Below are positions 1 to 8,247 of a stretch of DNA of 12,671 nt, piece by piece. This DNA is from Thermococcaceae archaeon (lineage in GTDB: Archaea; Methanobacteriota_B; Thermococci; Thermococcales; Thermococcaceae). Under the pieces are notes generated by a model that saw only the letters and a program-made list of their open reading frames with translations, searched no databases and was not told the origin of the DNA. The translations under genes were made by a program, and so were the position numbers. Every line of letters starts with the position of its first letter. Position 1 is the first letter of the stretch. The stretch lies in assembly GCA_027064745.1 (NCBI GenBank), contig JAMOPD010000195.1:1-12671 (forward strand), read 5' to 3'.

Positions 1-779
1 CGGAAGAACCAGAGAGGGATAGTGATAGATTAGAAGTTATTGAGAATCTGATCAATTATTGGGAATTTAGAGAGGCTTTAAATGAACTTAAAAAAATCAA
101 ACTAGCTCCTAACATTTTTCTTGGAATTAGAATAATCATTAACGGGATTTTATCTGCAGTTCGGGAAAGTATAAAGGATGGAGTATTGAGAGAAGAACTT
201 AGAAAGGTATTTGTAAAATATATTGAGGACATAATACCCATAGCAAATGAAATTGGAAATTTAAGATTAAAATCCCTCGCTTTTGCTGACATCTCGGTGG
301 CATTTTATATGCTCAATGAGAACCTTAAAAGTGACTTAGCTTTGAAAACCTCATTAAACATTGCTACGGATATCGGGGATGATGACCTCTTAGTTGAAAT
401 CGTAAAAGCTCTCATTGATAGAGGCCTCTTAAAGAAGGCAGCCTATGCAATAAAGCTTGTTAGAGATAGAAAGAAGTTAGATGTTATTCTATCTCATCTT
501 GCAGTAATGTTTTACGGTTCAGGGGAATTTGAGAAAGCTGATATTACATTGCAGCATGTAGAAAGTCCGTTTCATAAAGCAACGGCTCTTTATTATATGG
601 CATCATTGGAAGCATCAAAGGACAAGAAAAAGGCATTGTCACTTCTTGATTCTGCATTCGAGATACTTGATGAAGTTGATAACCCAATACTTAAATTTGA
701 ATTATTCCTGAAATTAACGGATTTAAAATCCTCACTAACAGGAGAATCAATGCCTAAAACTGACTTCTCAAAGTTCTGA
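1..779 (+). CDS. Helical-repeat protein of unknown function, 3' part (5' end outside window)
   Basis: The reading frame is open from base 3 to the TGA at 777-779, so this is the C-terminal 258 residues of a longer protein. The TTG at 186 is an internal codon; no Shine-Dalgarno sequence or promoter precedes it. The visible part is almost entirely amphipathic helix pairs about 35 residues apart (for example the stretches around LLKKAAYAIKLV, EFEKADITLQHV and KKALSLLDSAFEIL). That is the look of a TPR-like or other alpha-solenoid scaffold. There is no signal peptide, membrane segment or catalytic motif in the visible part. Its last 26 bases overlap the 3' end of the convergent ABC ATPase gene. 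The function is not recognised; a protein-protein interaction role is inferred only from the repeat character. Confidence 0.75.
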   Translation, partial: EEPERDSDRLEVIENLINYWEFREALNELKKIKLAPNIFLGIRIIINGILSAVRESIKDGVLREELRKVFVKYIEDIIPIANEIGNLRLKSLAFADISVAFYMLNENLKSDLALKTSLNIATDIGDDDLLVEIVKALIDRGLLKKAAYAIKLVRDRKKLDVILSHLAVMFYGSGEFEKADITLQHVESPFHKATALYYMASLEASKDKKKALSLLDSAFEILDEVDNPILKFELFLKLTDLKSSLTGESMPKTDFSKF

Positions 780-1593
780 TGAGTTCCTTCTCTGTTAGAG
801 CAGCTTTTTTTAGGATTCCTCTCTTTTTAAGTTCCGCGCCTATCCTTATACTAGCGGGCAGTCTAATCCCCAGTTCTTTGAGAAGTTCAACTTCCTCAAA
901 AACTTCTGAAGGTCTGCCTTTTAATATTATCCTCCCTTTATCCATGACAATGACTCTATCCGCAAAACTCAACATATATTCTGCATTATGTTCAACTAGG
1001 ACTATGGTGATACCTTGTTCTTTATTTAATAGTGTAATTAAGCTGAGAACTTGTTCTTTTCCCATAGGGTCAAGTTGGGCAGTGGGTTCATCAAGTACAA
1101 TAATCTCGGGTTTCATTGCTAAGATACTTGCAATAGCAAGTCTTTGTTTTTGTCCACCGCTTAGATTAGGAGGGAACTCGCTTTCTAATCCTTGGAGGCC
1201 TGTAATTTTAAGTGCCCAATTTATTCTTCGCTGTATTTCGTCTCTTTCAAGTCCAAGATTTTCCAGTCCGAATGCTATTTCCTCCTCAACTGTCATATTA
1301 AAAAGCTGAGAATCAGGATTCTGCAGTATAAGCCCTACTATTGTTGATAGCTTTGAAGGAGGAGTTTCTCTTGTATTATACTCCTTCACATATACATTAC
1401 CTACAAAGTCCCCTCGTATAGAATTCGGTATAACTCCGTTTAATGTAAGGCATAATGTGGATTTACCACTCCCACTTGCGCCTAAAATTCCTAGGAATTC
1501 TCCTTTTTTGATATCCAAGTTTATATCCTTTATTGCATACTCCTTAGCTCTGCGATACCTGAAACTCAGATTTTCTATTCTTATCAGTTTCAT
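754..1593 (-). CDS. Energy-coupling-factor / CbiO-type ABC transporter ATP-binding protein
   Basis: A 279-residue cytoplasmic ATPase that would power an ECF-type importer of a vitamin or metal ion. All ABC motifs are present: Walker A GASGSGKST (38-46), Q-loop Gln91 in LQNPDSQLF, signature LSGGQKQR (144-151), Walker B IIVLDEPT with Asp168-Glu169, D-loop QLDP, and switch His202. The Q-loop sequence NPDSQLF is typical of the EcfA/CbiO subfamily. Only one ATPase is present, and no EcfT or substrate-binding S component is visible, so the substrate cannot be named. The start ATG overlaps the stop of the upstream trkH-like gene (ATGA, 1590-1593), so the two are probably co-transcribed and translationally coupled. 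The 3' end overlaps the convergent helical-repeat gene by 26 bases. Confidence 0.93.
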   Translation of the reverse strand: MKLIRIENLSFRYRRAKEYAIKDINLDIKKGEFLGILGASGSGKSTLCLTLNGVIPNSIRGDFVGNVYVKEYNTRETPPSKLSTIVGLILQNPDSQLFNMTVEEEIAFGLENLGLERDEIQRRINWALKITGLQGLESEFPPNLSGGQKQRLAIASILAMKPEIIVLDEPTAQLDPMGKEQVLSLITLLNKEQGITIVLVEHNAEYMLSFADRVIVMDKGRIILKGRPSEVFEEVELLKELGIRLPASIRIGAELKKRGILKKAALTEKELIRTLRSQF

Positions 1594-3071
1594 TTTCTCT
1601 CCACCAACCGCGGCACCAATAGAAATGCACTCACTATAAACACGAGGGTAGAGAATATTTCAAGCCTTCCTATCCACATATGAAGTGTGAGGAGTATTTT
1701 AACGTCAATTGGCAGAGAAGGTGATGTTACTCCAACACTCAACCCCACGTTTCCTTGAGCTGATGCTACCTCAAAAAAGGCATTTACCAGAGATACTCTA
1801 AGTCTGAGCATTAACCAAATTGTACCAATTAAAAGAAACGCAAAATATGTCATTGTGAAACTGAGAACCTCTTGTATCTCCTCGTCTGAGAATATATAAT
1901 CTCCTACTTTTCTTTTTATGATAGCGCCTTTGGGTAGAATAGCCTGTTCGATTGTCCATTTCAGGCTTTCATACATAAGAGTTACTCGGATAAGCTTTAT
2001 ACCTCCGGCTGTACTTCCAGCTCCTCCGCCAATCACCATCAAGAAACCAATCATGAATTTGGCAAGCTCTGGATATTTGTTTAAATTACCAATACCAAAG
2101 CCAGTACACGTAATTGCAGAGACTGAATGAAAAATAGCCTCTCTAAAAGCTCTTCCAACTCCCATATTTATCTGTATGAGACTATATGCAATTAGGATTA
2201 TTGTAGGGACAAGAAAGAAGAACATGTACTTAACTTGGATATCTTTGAAAAATCTCGAAAGAGAGCGCTCTTTAAACATGCGATAATGAACCGTAAAGTT
2301 TGTAGCGCCCATTATCATCAGAAAAATTGTAACAGCTTCGATGCTTAGACTGTTGAAATATCCTATACTGAGATCATGGGAGCTCATACCACCGGTTCCT
2401 AATCCCGTCATTGAGTGTATCAAAGCATCAAAAAGTGGCATTCCGTTGATATAATAAAGGTAGACACCAACGAGAGTCAGGAGAAAGTATATTTCAAAAA
2501 TTACTTTTGCTGTATTTACCAAGTTAGGCATTATTCTTTCACTTCTTGCTTCAGCCTTATACAGACGAGCTGCCGCCACTCCTGGACGGATAAGAACCGT
2601 TAGTGCCACAAGGACAATGCCTATGCCACCAAGCCACTGCATCCAAGCACGCCAGAAGAGAATGACATGTGGATAGCTCTCTAAATGGCTCATCATTGTT
2701 AAACCAGTTCCTGTCCATGCGGACATGCTTTCAAAATATGAGTCAATAAAACTCATCTTGGCAATGAACATAAAAGGGACAACACTTATCAAGGAGGCAA
2801 AGAGCCATACAAAAGCTGCAGAAACCATTGCCTGTCTTAAATTGACATCTTCGATTTTCCCGATATGTCTTCCCATCCAAGCTCCAAGGAGTATACTGAT
2901 GAATCCGGGGATTGCAAAATAATATATGTAGTCCATCTCTCCCCTATAAATCCACACAAGAAGGCCGGGTACAAGATAAGCAAGACCAATACCCTGAAGG
3001 ATTGCTCCTATGAGGTTTTTTACGACAAAAAGGTCATCGGTAGTATTAATGTATTTTCTGAGCTTTAGCAT
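1590..3071 (-). CDS. trkH: TrkH-family potassium uptake protein
   Basis: A 493-residue polytopic membrane protein of the TrkH/KtrB/HKT superfamily, the K+ (or Na+-coupled K+) pore subunit in the cytoplasmic membrane. The four selectivity-filter P-loops are recognisable: TGTGLT (120-125), TGLGTGG (222-228), TCTGFG (321-326) and GNVGLS (440-445). The characteristic GGGAGSTAGGIK segment (348-359) corresponds to the TrkH intramembrane gating loop. The length is normal for TrkH. The ATG at 3071 is preceded by GGTGGAG at good spacing and by a TATA-like CTTTTATTT element about 35 bases upstream. The TrkA/KtrA regulatory RCK subunit is not in the window. The next gene downstream, overlapping by 4 bases, is an ECF-type ATPase. 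Confidence 0.94.
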   Translation of the reverse strand: MLKLRKYINTTDDLFVVKNLIGAILQGIGLAYLVPGLLVWIYRGEMDYIYYFAIPGFISILLGAWMGRHIGKIEDVNLRQAMVSAAFVWLFASLISVVPFMFIAKMSFIDSYFESMSAWTGTGLTMMSHLESYPHVILFWRAWMQWLGGIGIVLVALTVLIRPGVAAARLYKAEARSERIMPNLVNTAKVIFEIYFLLTLVGVYLYYINGMPLFDALIHSMTGLGTGGMSSHDLSIGYFNSLSIEAVTIFLMIMGATNFTVHYRMFKERSLSRFFKDIQVKYMFFFLVPTIILIAYSLIQINMGVGRAFREAIFHSVSAITCTGFGIGNLNKYPELAKFMIGFLMVIGGGAGSTAGGIKLIRVTLMYESLKWTIEQAILPKGAIIKRKVGDYIFSDEEIQEVLSFTMTYFAFLLIGTIWLMLRLRVSLVNAFFEVASAQGNVGLSVGVTSPSLPIDVKILLTLHMWIGRLEIFSTLVFIVSAFLLVPRLVERK

Positions 3072-4714
<1,643 letters not shown>

Positions 4715-4735
4715 GACACACTCACCAATACTAAA

Positions 4736-4743
4736 TTTATAAA
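4736..4743 (-). promoter_or_regulatory. TATA box of int(N)
   Basis: TTTATAAA on the minus strand, preceded by GTAAAG (a BRE-like purine stretch). The expected start point is 22-26 bases downstream, at or next to ATG 4714, which predicts a leaderless transcript. The same transcript would run through tRNA-Ser. Confidence 0.65.
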
Positions 4744-4773
4744 CTTTACTATATTTACCTTACGCACACAACC

Positions 4774-4797
4774 AAAGAAAAAACAAGAAAAAAATGA
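4774..4797 (-). terminator. U-rich transcription terminator after the PD-(D/E)XK gene
   Basis: Directly downstream of the minus-strand stop at 4802 the sense strand has T runs of 7 and 6 separated by CTTG. This is the U-tract type of terminator used by archaeal RNA polymerase. It would insulate int(N) from the genes to its right. Confidence 0.6.
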
Positions 4798-4801
4798 ACA
4801 A

Positions 4802-5209
4802 TCACTTCCTCTTCTTCTTACGAGATGCCTTCCTTCCAGCAGTTTTCTTCTTGGCTTTAGAACGCTTTTCAGGACACTTAAATTTCCGAAGCCGAATAAT
4901 AACTATATCCTCCGGAACATTATGAGTATCAGCACCAGCAGGAACCACCAAAATCTTTCCAACAATCCTAACCTTAGAGCCAGCTAAATTACGCACATAC
5001 CTGTTAAGCTGCTCAACCTCCTTCCAACCAACCTTACAGACAGCCTTAACCTCCACAACAACACGCTCAACAACATCCCCAGCCTTACGCTCAACAACAA
5101 AATCAGGCTCATATCCAGACCACCGGCTCCTAAATATAATATCCCAACCAGGAAACCTCCTCCTCAAAACCCGCCGAACGTACGGATACATATCCACCTC
5201 CTTAACCAT
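4802..5209 (-). CDS. PD-(D/E)XK nuclease-like protein with basic tail
   Basis: A 135-residue soluble protein. The core around Asp36 (GYEPDFVVE) and Glu53-Val-Lys55 (VVVEVKAV), followed by a helix (GWKEVEQLNRYVRNL) and a strand (IVGKILVVP), matches the restriction-endonuclease-like PD-(D/E)XK fold seen in Holliday resolvases and RecB-type nucleases. The last 25 residues are almost all Lys/Arg/Ala (KKKTAGRKASRKKKRK), likely for nonspecific DNA binding. Two in-frame starts each have a perfect ribosome binding site: ATG 5209 after GGAGGTG at 5-base spacing, and ATG 5191 after GGAGGTG at 3-base spacing. The longer is taken. It has its own TATA-like promoter (TGTTTATTTAG, about 5258-5268) and a U-rich terminator, so it is probably monocistronic. 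The substrate is unknown; a role in element recombination or DNA processing is inferred. Confidence 0.7.
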   Translation of the reverse strand: MVKEVDMYPYVRRVLRRRFPGWDIIFRSRWSGYEPDFVVERKAGDVVERVVVEVKAVCKVGWKEVEQLNRYVRNLAGSKVRIVGKILVVPAGADTHNVPEDIVIIRLRKFKCPEKRSKAKKKTAGRKASRKKKRK

Positions 5210-5285
5210 AGAAACACCTCCACAAAAATTAACAAAACAAAATAACCAACAAAACTAAATAAACATTTTCACAACCAGAAAAGCA

Positions 5286-5618
5286 CTAAACACTCAAAAA
5301 CCTATAGAATTCCCTCAAAACCTCATCCGATATATCCCTAAACCCCTCCAAAACATCCTCATAACTCACACCAACCTTCATGAAATTCTTAGCATCCTCA
5401 GCATAATCACCAACCAAAGCAATCCTATCACCACACCACCTGCCAAACCACTCCCACTCATCCATAAAACCAACCACCGTACCATCCACATTGTCAGTCG
5501 CCAACAAATAACCCAAAACACCAAAATCCCTACAGCCAACAATCTCCCTCAACTTACCAGCACCAAACCTCAAAAACTCACGCCTATCCAAATTCACAAC
5601 CACAAAATACTGACCCAT
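5286..5618 (-). CDS. MGQY-family small hypothetical protein
   Basis: 110 residues beginning MGQYFVVVNLDRREFL. This opening (MGQYY..VNLD+KEY) recurs in a widespread family of uncharacterised proteins in bacteria, archaea and their mobile elements. The middle holds a tryptophan-rich acidic stretch (FMDEWEWFGRWCGDRIALVGDYAED, about residues 51-75), also seen in that family. There is no membrane segment or recognised catalytic motif. ATG 5618 follows GAGGTGATC at good spacing, with a TATA-like TTTATATTG (5653-5661) about 40 bases upstream, so it appears to be its own transcription unit. The function is unknown. Confidence 0.75.
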   Translation of the reverse strand: MGQYFVVVNLDRREFLRFGAGKLREIVGCRDFGVLGYLLATDNVDGTVVGFMDEWEWFGRWCGDRIALVGDYAEDAKNFMKVGVSYEDVLEGFRDISDEVLREFYRFLSV

Positions 5619-5652
5619 TTAGATCACCTCAAAAACATATACAAAACAACAA

Positions 5653-5662
5653 CAATATAAAC
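5653..5662 (-). promoter_or_regulatory. TATA box of the MGQY-family gene
   Basis: GTTTATATTG on the minus strand. A start about 25 bases downstream gives a leader of roughly 15-20 bases that contains the GAGGTGATC ribosome binding site. Confidence 0.5.
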
Positions 5663-5692
5663 ATTGCCATAAAACTAACCACCACTATATAG

Positions 5693-5732
5693 ACACCAAA
5701 AAGAAATAACCACAAAAGAACAAAAACTAGAA
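5693..5732 (-). terminator. U-rich terminator after the TumE-like gene
   Basis: Immediately downstream of the stop at 5739, the sense strand has several T tracts (CTAGTTTTTG, TTCTTTTG, TTTCTTTTTGG) with no hairpin. This is consistent with archaeal U-tract termination. Confidence 0.45.
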
Positions 5733-5738
5733 TGATTT

Positions 5739-6296
5739 TCAAGATTTTCCAAGGTGAGCCTTGATAAACTCAAAGAATCCAACCACAGACTGCTCCTGAG
5801 AAGGACTGGCAGGAACTTTCTGACCACCAAAATGCTTATGAAACGGCCAGCTACCTGAATCAGGATGATGTGGATAATTATCCCAGCGTACCAGAATCCT
5901 CGAACCTTCCTTCTCTGAAAATGCACGCCAAAACTTCTTGGATCTAAACTCCGTGTTTAGGTTCTTTACAGAAGTTAATCTTTGTCTTGTTTTTGAATGA
6001 GGAGAAACCCACGAAAATCCCATCTTTACTAACACAAGATAATTCTCACCAAACTTATTTACCTCAAATGACACTCCCAAACTAAACCCAGTACCTCCCT
6101 TAATCACTCCTCTAACATTCCACAGAAATTTATTTCCATTCTGCAAAAGAGGAAACAAAACATAATCAATAACAACTCCCATTCTCTTGAACATCTCAAT
6201 CTCCGCCACAATTTCCCGAAACTTTTGATTCACCCACTTTTTCACATCATCTTTAGAACTAAACACAGGAGAATGAACCTCAAACACTAAATTCAT
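5739..6296 (-). CDS. Hypothetical protein with TumE/DUF6516-like C-terminus (candidate toxin)
   Basis: 185 residues. The C-terminal part carries RWDN (137-140), HHP (143-145) and HKH (153-155), followed by a charged stretch and a terminal helix (FFEFIKAHL). This arrangement (RxDN-aHHPe...HHKH) is that of DUF6516, the TumE toxin family of toxin-antitoxin loci common in thermophilic archaea. The N-terminal 120 residues are longer than the usual family member and are predicted mixed alpha/beta. The gene starts 12 bases after the stop of a small acidic-tailed gene, giving the two-gene, small-partner-first layout of a type II toxin-antitoxin pair. ATG 6296 has a GAGAGGG site 6-9 bases upstream. 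The family call rests on the motif only; the activity is inferred. Confidence 0.55.
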   Translation of the reverse strand: MNLVFEVHSPVFSSKDDVKKWVNQKFREIVAEIEMFKRMGVVIDYVLFPLLQNGNKFLWNVRGVIKGGTGFSLGVSFEVNKFGENYLVLVKMGFSWVSPHSKTRQRLTSVKNLNTEFRSKKFWRAFSEKEGSRILVRWDNYPHHPDSGSWPFHKHFGGQKVPASPSQEQSVVGFFEFIKAHLGKS

Positions 6297-6308
6297 GAAA
6301 AATCCCTC

Positions 6309-6653
6309 TCAGTGAGACCGCTGCTTTAAAGCATGATACATCTCCAAATCATGCACATGCTCCTCAAGCCAAAGATCCTCACTCTCCATAGCAAGCCTCA
6401 TTAACTCCTCAGGATCATCCGTCCCATACATCTCACGAATATCCTCAACCAAAGCCTCATAAAACTCAAGAGCATCCCCCAACGACAAGGTCTTATCCTT
6501 AACCAACTTATCCACCTCCTCAGGAGAAGGTTGAGGACCAGAAATAGTTATCTCAATATGAGTAGTCCTCTGAACAACCGTTCCAGGCATAGCAGGAACA
6601 GAAGGATGAGCACCAACAGGAACAATGGTTGGCTTTCTTTTCTTCTTTTTCAT
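6309..6653 (-). CDS. Small protein upstream of TumE-like gene (candidate antitoxin partner)
   Basis: 114 residues: a very basic N-terminus (MKKKKRKP), a Pro/Gly-rich linker, a beta stretch (THIEITISG, about 31-39) and an acidic helical C-terminal half (for example LEFYEALVEDIREMYG and LWLEEHVHDLEMYHAL). It belongs to no family I recognise. ATG 6653 is chosen because GGGGAGGG lies 3-4 bases upstream; the TTG 12 bases earlier would precede that site. A TATA-like AAGCTTTTATAT (6685-6696) gives a leader of about 10 bases. It is first in a two-gene operon with the TumE-like gene. The antitoxin role is inferred only from the gene order. Confidence 0.7.
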   Translation of the reverse strand: MKKKKRKPTIVPVGAHPSVPAMPGTVVQRTTHIEITISGPQPSPEEVDKLVKDKTLSLGDALEFYEALVEDIREMYGTDDPEELMRLAMESEDLWLEEHVHDLEMYHALKQRSH

Positions 6654-6684
6654 AACCCTCCCCAAACATAATTATCTATAAATA

Positions 6685-6696
6685 ATATAAAAGCTT
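6685..6696 (-). promoter_or_regulatory. Promoter of the candidate toxin-antitoxin operon
   Basis: AAGCTTTTATAT on the minus strand in an AT-rich stretch. The predicted start near 6663 leaves room only for the GGGGAGGG ribosome binding site before ATG 6653. Confidence 0.5.
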
Positions 6697-6864
6697 ATTT
6701 TCAAAAATCATCATCCTAAATTGACAAAATGACAATAAGCAAAAGGAAAATAACCACAAAACAAAAAGCCTACAGCAAATCAAGAAAGACAATGAACAGA
6801 AACACCAAACAAAATTGAACAGAAAAGAACCAAAGCCAAAACAAAAGATCATAATTACCAAAAA

Positions 6865-6875
6865 ATATTTATTAT
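6865..6875 (+). promoter_or_regulatory. TATA box of the lipoprotein gene
   Basis: ATATTTATTAT on the plus strand, preceded by an A-run. A start about 25 bases downstream is near 6895, just before AAGGTGG (6894-6900), the ribosome binding site for ATG 6906. Confidence 0.5.
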
Positions 6876-6905
6876 CATATTGTGTATCCTGTTAAGGTGG
6901 CCTCC

Positions 6906-7478
6906 ATGAAATATGTCAAACTGCTCTTCTCTCTGCTAATAGTAGTGCTATTAGTAGTTTCTATTTCTGGATGCCAACAAACACCAGAAAAAACAGCAGA
7001 ACAAATAAGCAAAAACGCTGAAGCAACAACAACCACAACACCAAAAGAATGGATAGCACTCGACAAAGATTACACATTCGATAGCAGAATATACGCACCA
7101 TTTGAACTCGATAAGACTACAAAACTAACAATAACTTTAAACTTGCCAAATGGCAAAAGCTTAGACTATATTGGCGTAATACCAGAAAACGAATTAGAGA
7201 AATGGAAAGAAGATGACACAGCATCAGAATACCTCTATCTAAAAACAGATGTTGAAAGCGGAACATACACAACAACACTAAATGCTGGAAAATACGTTTT
7301 TGTTATCGGACTTCCAACACCACAGTATCAAACACTCAAAGACGACACAATAGTAGTAAAAGCTGGAGATTATGAAGCAATACCAATTTACTTGGACAAT
7401 ATTCTCTATGCACAAAACATGGAAATAACAATAAACATAAGAGAAAACCTCGACATTAACCTCTACTTCCTCGAATAA
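6906..7478 (+). CDS. Predicted surface lipoprotein, interrupted by in-frame TAA
   Basis: 190 residues as terminated. Residues 1-22 form a signal peptide (basic MKYVK, hydrophobic core LLFSLLIVVLLVVSISG) ending in a lipobox before Cys23 (SISGC), so the mature protein should be lipid-anchored outside the cell. A Thr-rich linker (about 38-46) follows. Next is a beta-rich domain ending in SGTYTTTLNAGKYVFVIG, then the first third of a second copy of that domain (MEITINIRENLDINLYFLE). The frame is stopped there by TAA 7476-7478 and continues open for 77 more codons (see the next entry). ATG 6906 follows AAGGTGG; the in-frame GTG 6882 precedes any ribosome site. Despite being coded on the plus strand it is A/C-rich and G-poor, unlike the other element genes. 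The function is unknown; an envelope or host-surface role is inferred from the lipobox. Confidence 0.8.
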   Translation: MKYVKLLFSLLIVVLLVVSISGCQQTPEKTAEQISKNAEATTTTTPKEWIALDKDYTFDSRIYAPFELDKTTKLTITLNLPNGKSLDYIGVIPENELEKWKEDDTASEYLYLKTDVESGTYTTTLNAGKYVFVIGLPTPQYQTLKDDTIVVKAGDYEAIPIYLDNILYAQNMEITINIRENLDINLYFLE

Positions 7479-7712
7479 AAAGAATATCAAATCCTAAAAG
7501 AAGGAGGAACACCAAAAGCCTACATAATAGAGAAAAAAGCAACAAGCGGAACATACACCATTGACGGTATCTTACTACCAGATACTTATTACCTCGTGCT
7601 AAGCAACACCTACTCACTAATTACAGACAAAACCATAGATTACACAGTTACCGCAGAAATATCAGAACCATTCACAGGACACATAAAAATAATTGCCAAA
7701 GAAGAAGGTTAA
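7479..7712 (+). pseudogene. Stranded 3' part of the lipoprotein gene (in frame after TAA)
   Basis: 77 codons in exactly the same frame as the lipoprotein, directly after its TAA and ending at TAA 7710-7712. It has no start codon or ribosome binding site of its own. The encoded KEYQILKEGG...TSGTYTIDGILLPDTYYLVLSN completes a second copy of the lipoprotein's beta domain: SGTYT and the Y-x-x-V-L/I stretch match SGTYTTTLNAGKYVFVIG of copy one. Restoring the TAA codon to a sense codon would give a 268-residue two-domain lipoprotein. Either the gene is newly inactivated or shortened, the TAA is read through, or it is a sequencing error. Confidence 0.8.
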
Positions 7713-7900
7713 TGCTTTCGAGATCTCTTCTTATTTTTACCTTTCTCCACACCAATAATGGCAACAATAACAGTATCTCCAACTTCAATATTCAAATCTC
7801 GCCTAATCTCTTTAGGAATTGTAATTCTGTAACTTGCTATAACCTCAGCTTTTATAATCTTATCAGGCTCAACCTCGATCTTAACCTTAGGTAATGACAT
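7709..7900 (-). CDS. AbrB/SpoVT-type (swapped-hairpin) transcriptional regulator
   Basis: 63 residues with one AbrB/MazE-like swapped-hairpin domain at about 18-48. The core ASYRITIPKEIRRDLNIEVGD is close to the family signature (G+ITIPKEIR..L.I..GD). A basic tail (KGKNKKRSRKH) follows. Such proteins bind palindromic DNA as dimers and act as element regulators or as antitoxins; no toxin partner adjoins it. ATG 7900 is chosen because AGGTGG lies 6 bases upstream; TTG 7906 lies too close to that site. It is divergent from the right-hand operon and separated from it by palindromes it could well bind (inference). Its stop codon shares bases with the stop of the convergent lipoprotein remnant (TTAA, 7709-7712). 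Confidence 0.85.
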   Translation of the reverse strand: MSLPKVKIEVEPDKIIKAEVIASYRITIPKEIRRDLNIEVGDTVIVAIIGVEKGKNKKRSRKH

Positions 7901-7992
7901 CTTCAACCACCTTATTTGAGCTTTTCACTACTCTTTTTGTAGCTCTTGGTATAAAAACGTTTTTGATATACCTAAAAATACCAACTCGGAAT

Positions 7993-8012
7993 AATTTAGT
8001 ATATACTAAATT
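7993..8012. repeat. Palindromic operator-like site, copy 1
   Basis: AATTTAGTATATACTAAATT, a 20-bp perfect palindrome. It shares TTTAGTATATACTRAATTGTT-type flanking sequence with copy 3. Confidence 0.75.
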
Positions 8013-8056
8013 GTTGACTCCAACCATAGCTTAGAGTCTCTCAAAATTTGCTTTGA

Positions 8057-8074
8057 ATTTAGTATATACTAAAT
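8057..8074. repeat. Palindromic operator-like site, copy 2
   Basis: ATTTAGTATATACTAAAT, an 18-bp perfect palindrome identical to the core of copy 1, centred 63 bases away (about six helical turns). Confidence 0.75.
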
Positions 8075-8169
8075 GAATTAAATAAATACGGATATAATTA
8101 ATTATAATATAGACCTAATTTATTTTCTTTATTCTATTATGCTGGCTATTCTCAGCATGATCTGAAAAG

Positions 8170-8185
8170 TTTAGTATATACTGAA
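8170..8185. repeat. Palindromic operator-like site, copy 3 (degenerate)
   Basis: TTTAGTATATACTGAA differs from the other copies by one base (A to G in the right arm). It is followed, like copy 1, by TTGTT. Confidence 0.65.
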
Positions 8186-8207
8186 TTGTTTAATTTTGGT
8201 ATATATT

Positions 8208-8222
8208 ATACCTATTAGGTAT
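8208..8222. repeat. ATACCTATTAGGTAT inverted repeat, copy 1
   Basis: Seven-base arms ATACCTA/TAGGTAT around a single T. It partly overlaps the GGTATA/TATACC inverted repeat 8199-8213. An exact second copy lies 40 bases to the right. Confidence 0.65.
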
Positions 8223-8231
8223 ATCCAAAAC

Positions 8232-8242
8232 TTTTTTATACC
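8232..8242 (+). promoter_or_regulatory. TATA box of the right-hand operon
   Basis: TTTTTTATACC, matching the TTTTTATACC of the divergent AbrB-type promoter. Start near 8263; the transcript is probably the long one for the genes from 8313 to about 12109. Confidence 0.6.
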
Positions 8243-8247
8243 TAAAA

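Noticed and set aside
779..1309. Rightward 176-codon open frame opposite the ABC ATPase gene
   Set aside because: It lies wholly antisense to a gene with all ABC motifs intact; Ser/Leu-rich composition typical of an antisense shadow.
6676..6861. Leftward 61-codon frame rich in Phe, Leu and Cys, which looks like a membrane peptide
   Set aside because: No ribosome binding site; its composition follows from the A-rich plus strand between two divergent promoters. I see nothing else convincing in this gap.
7476..7478. In-frame TAA considered as programmed recoding (selenocysteine or pyrrolysine)
   Set aside because: Those use TGA and TAG respectively; TAA is not known to be recoded in this group, so mutation, leaky readthrough or sequencing error are preferred.
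7709..7900. AbrB-type gene considered as the antitoxin of a toxin-antitoxin pair
   Set aside because: No toxin-like gene adjoins it on the same strand; the nearest neighbours are a convergent lipoprotein remnant and a divergent operon.
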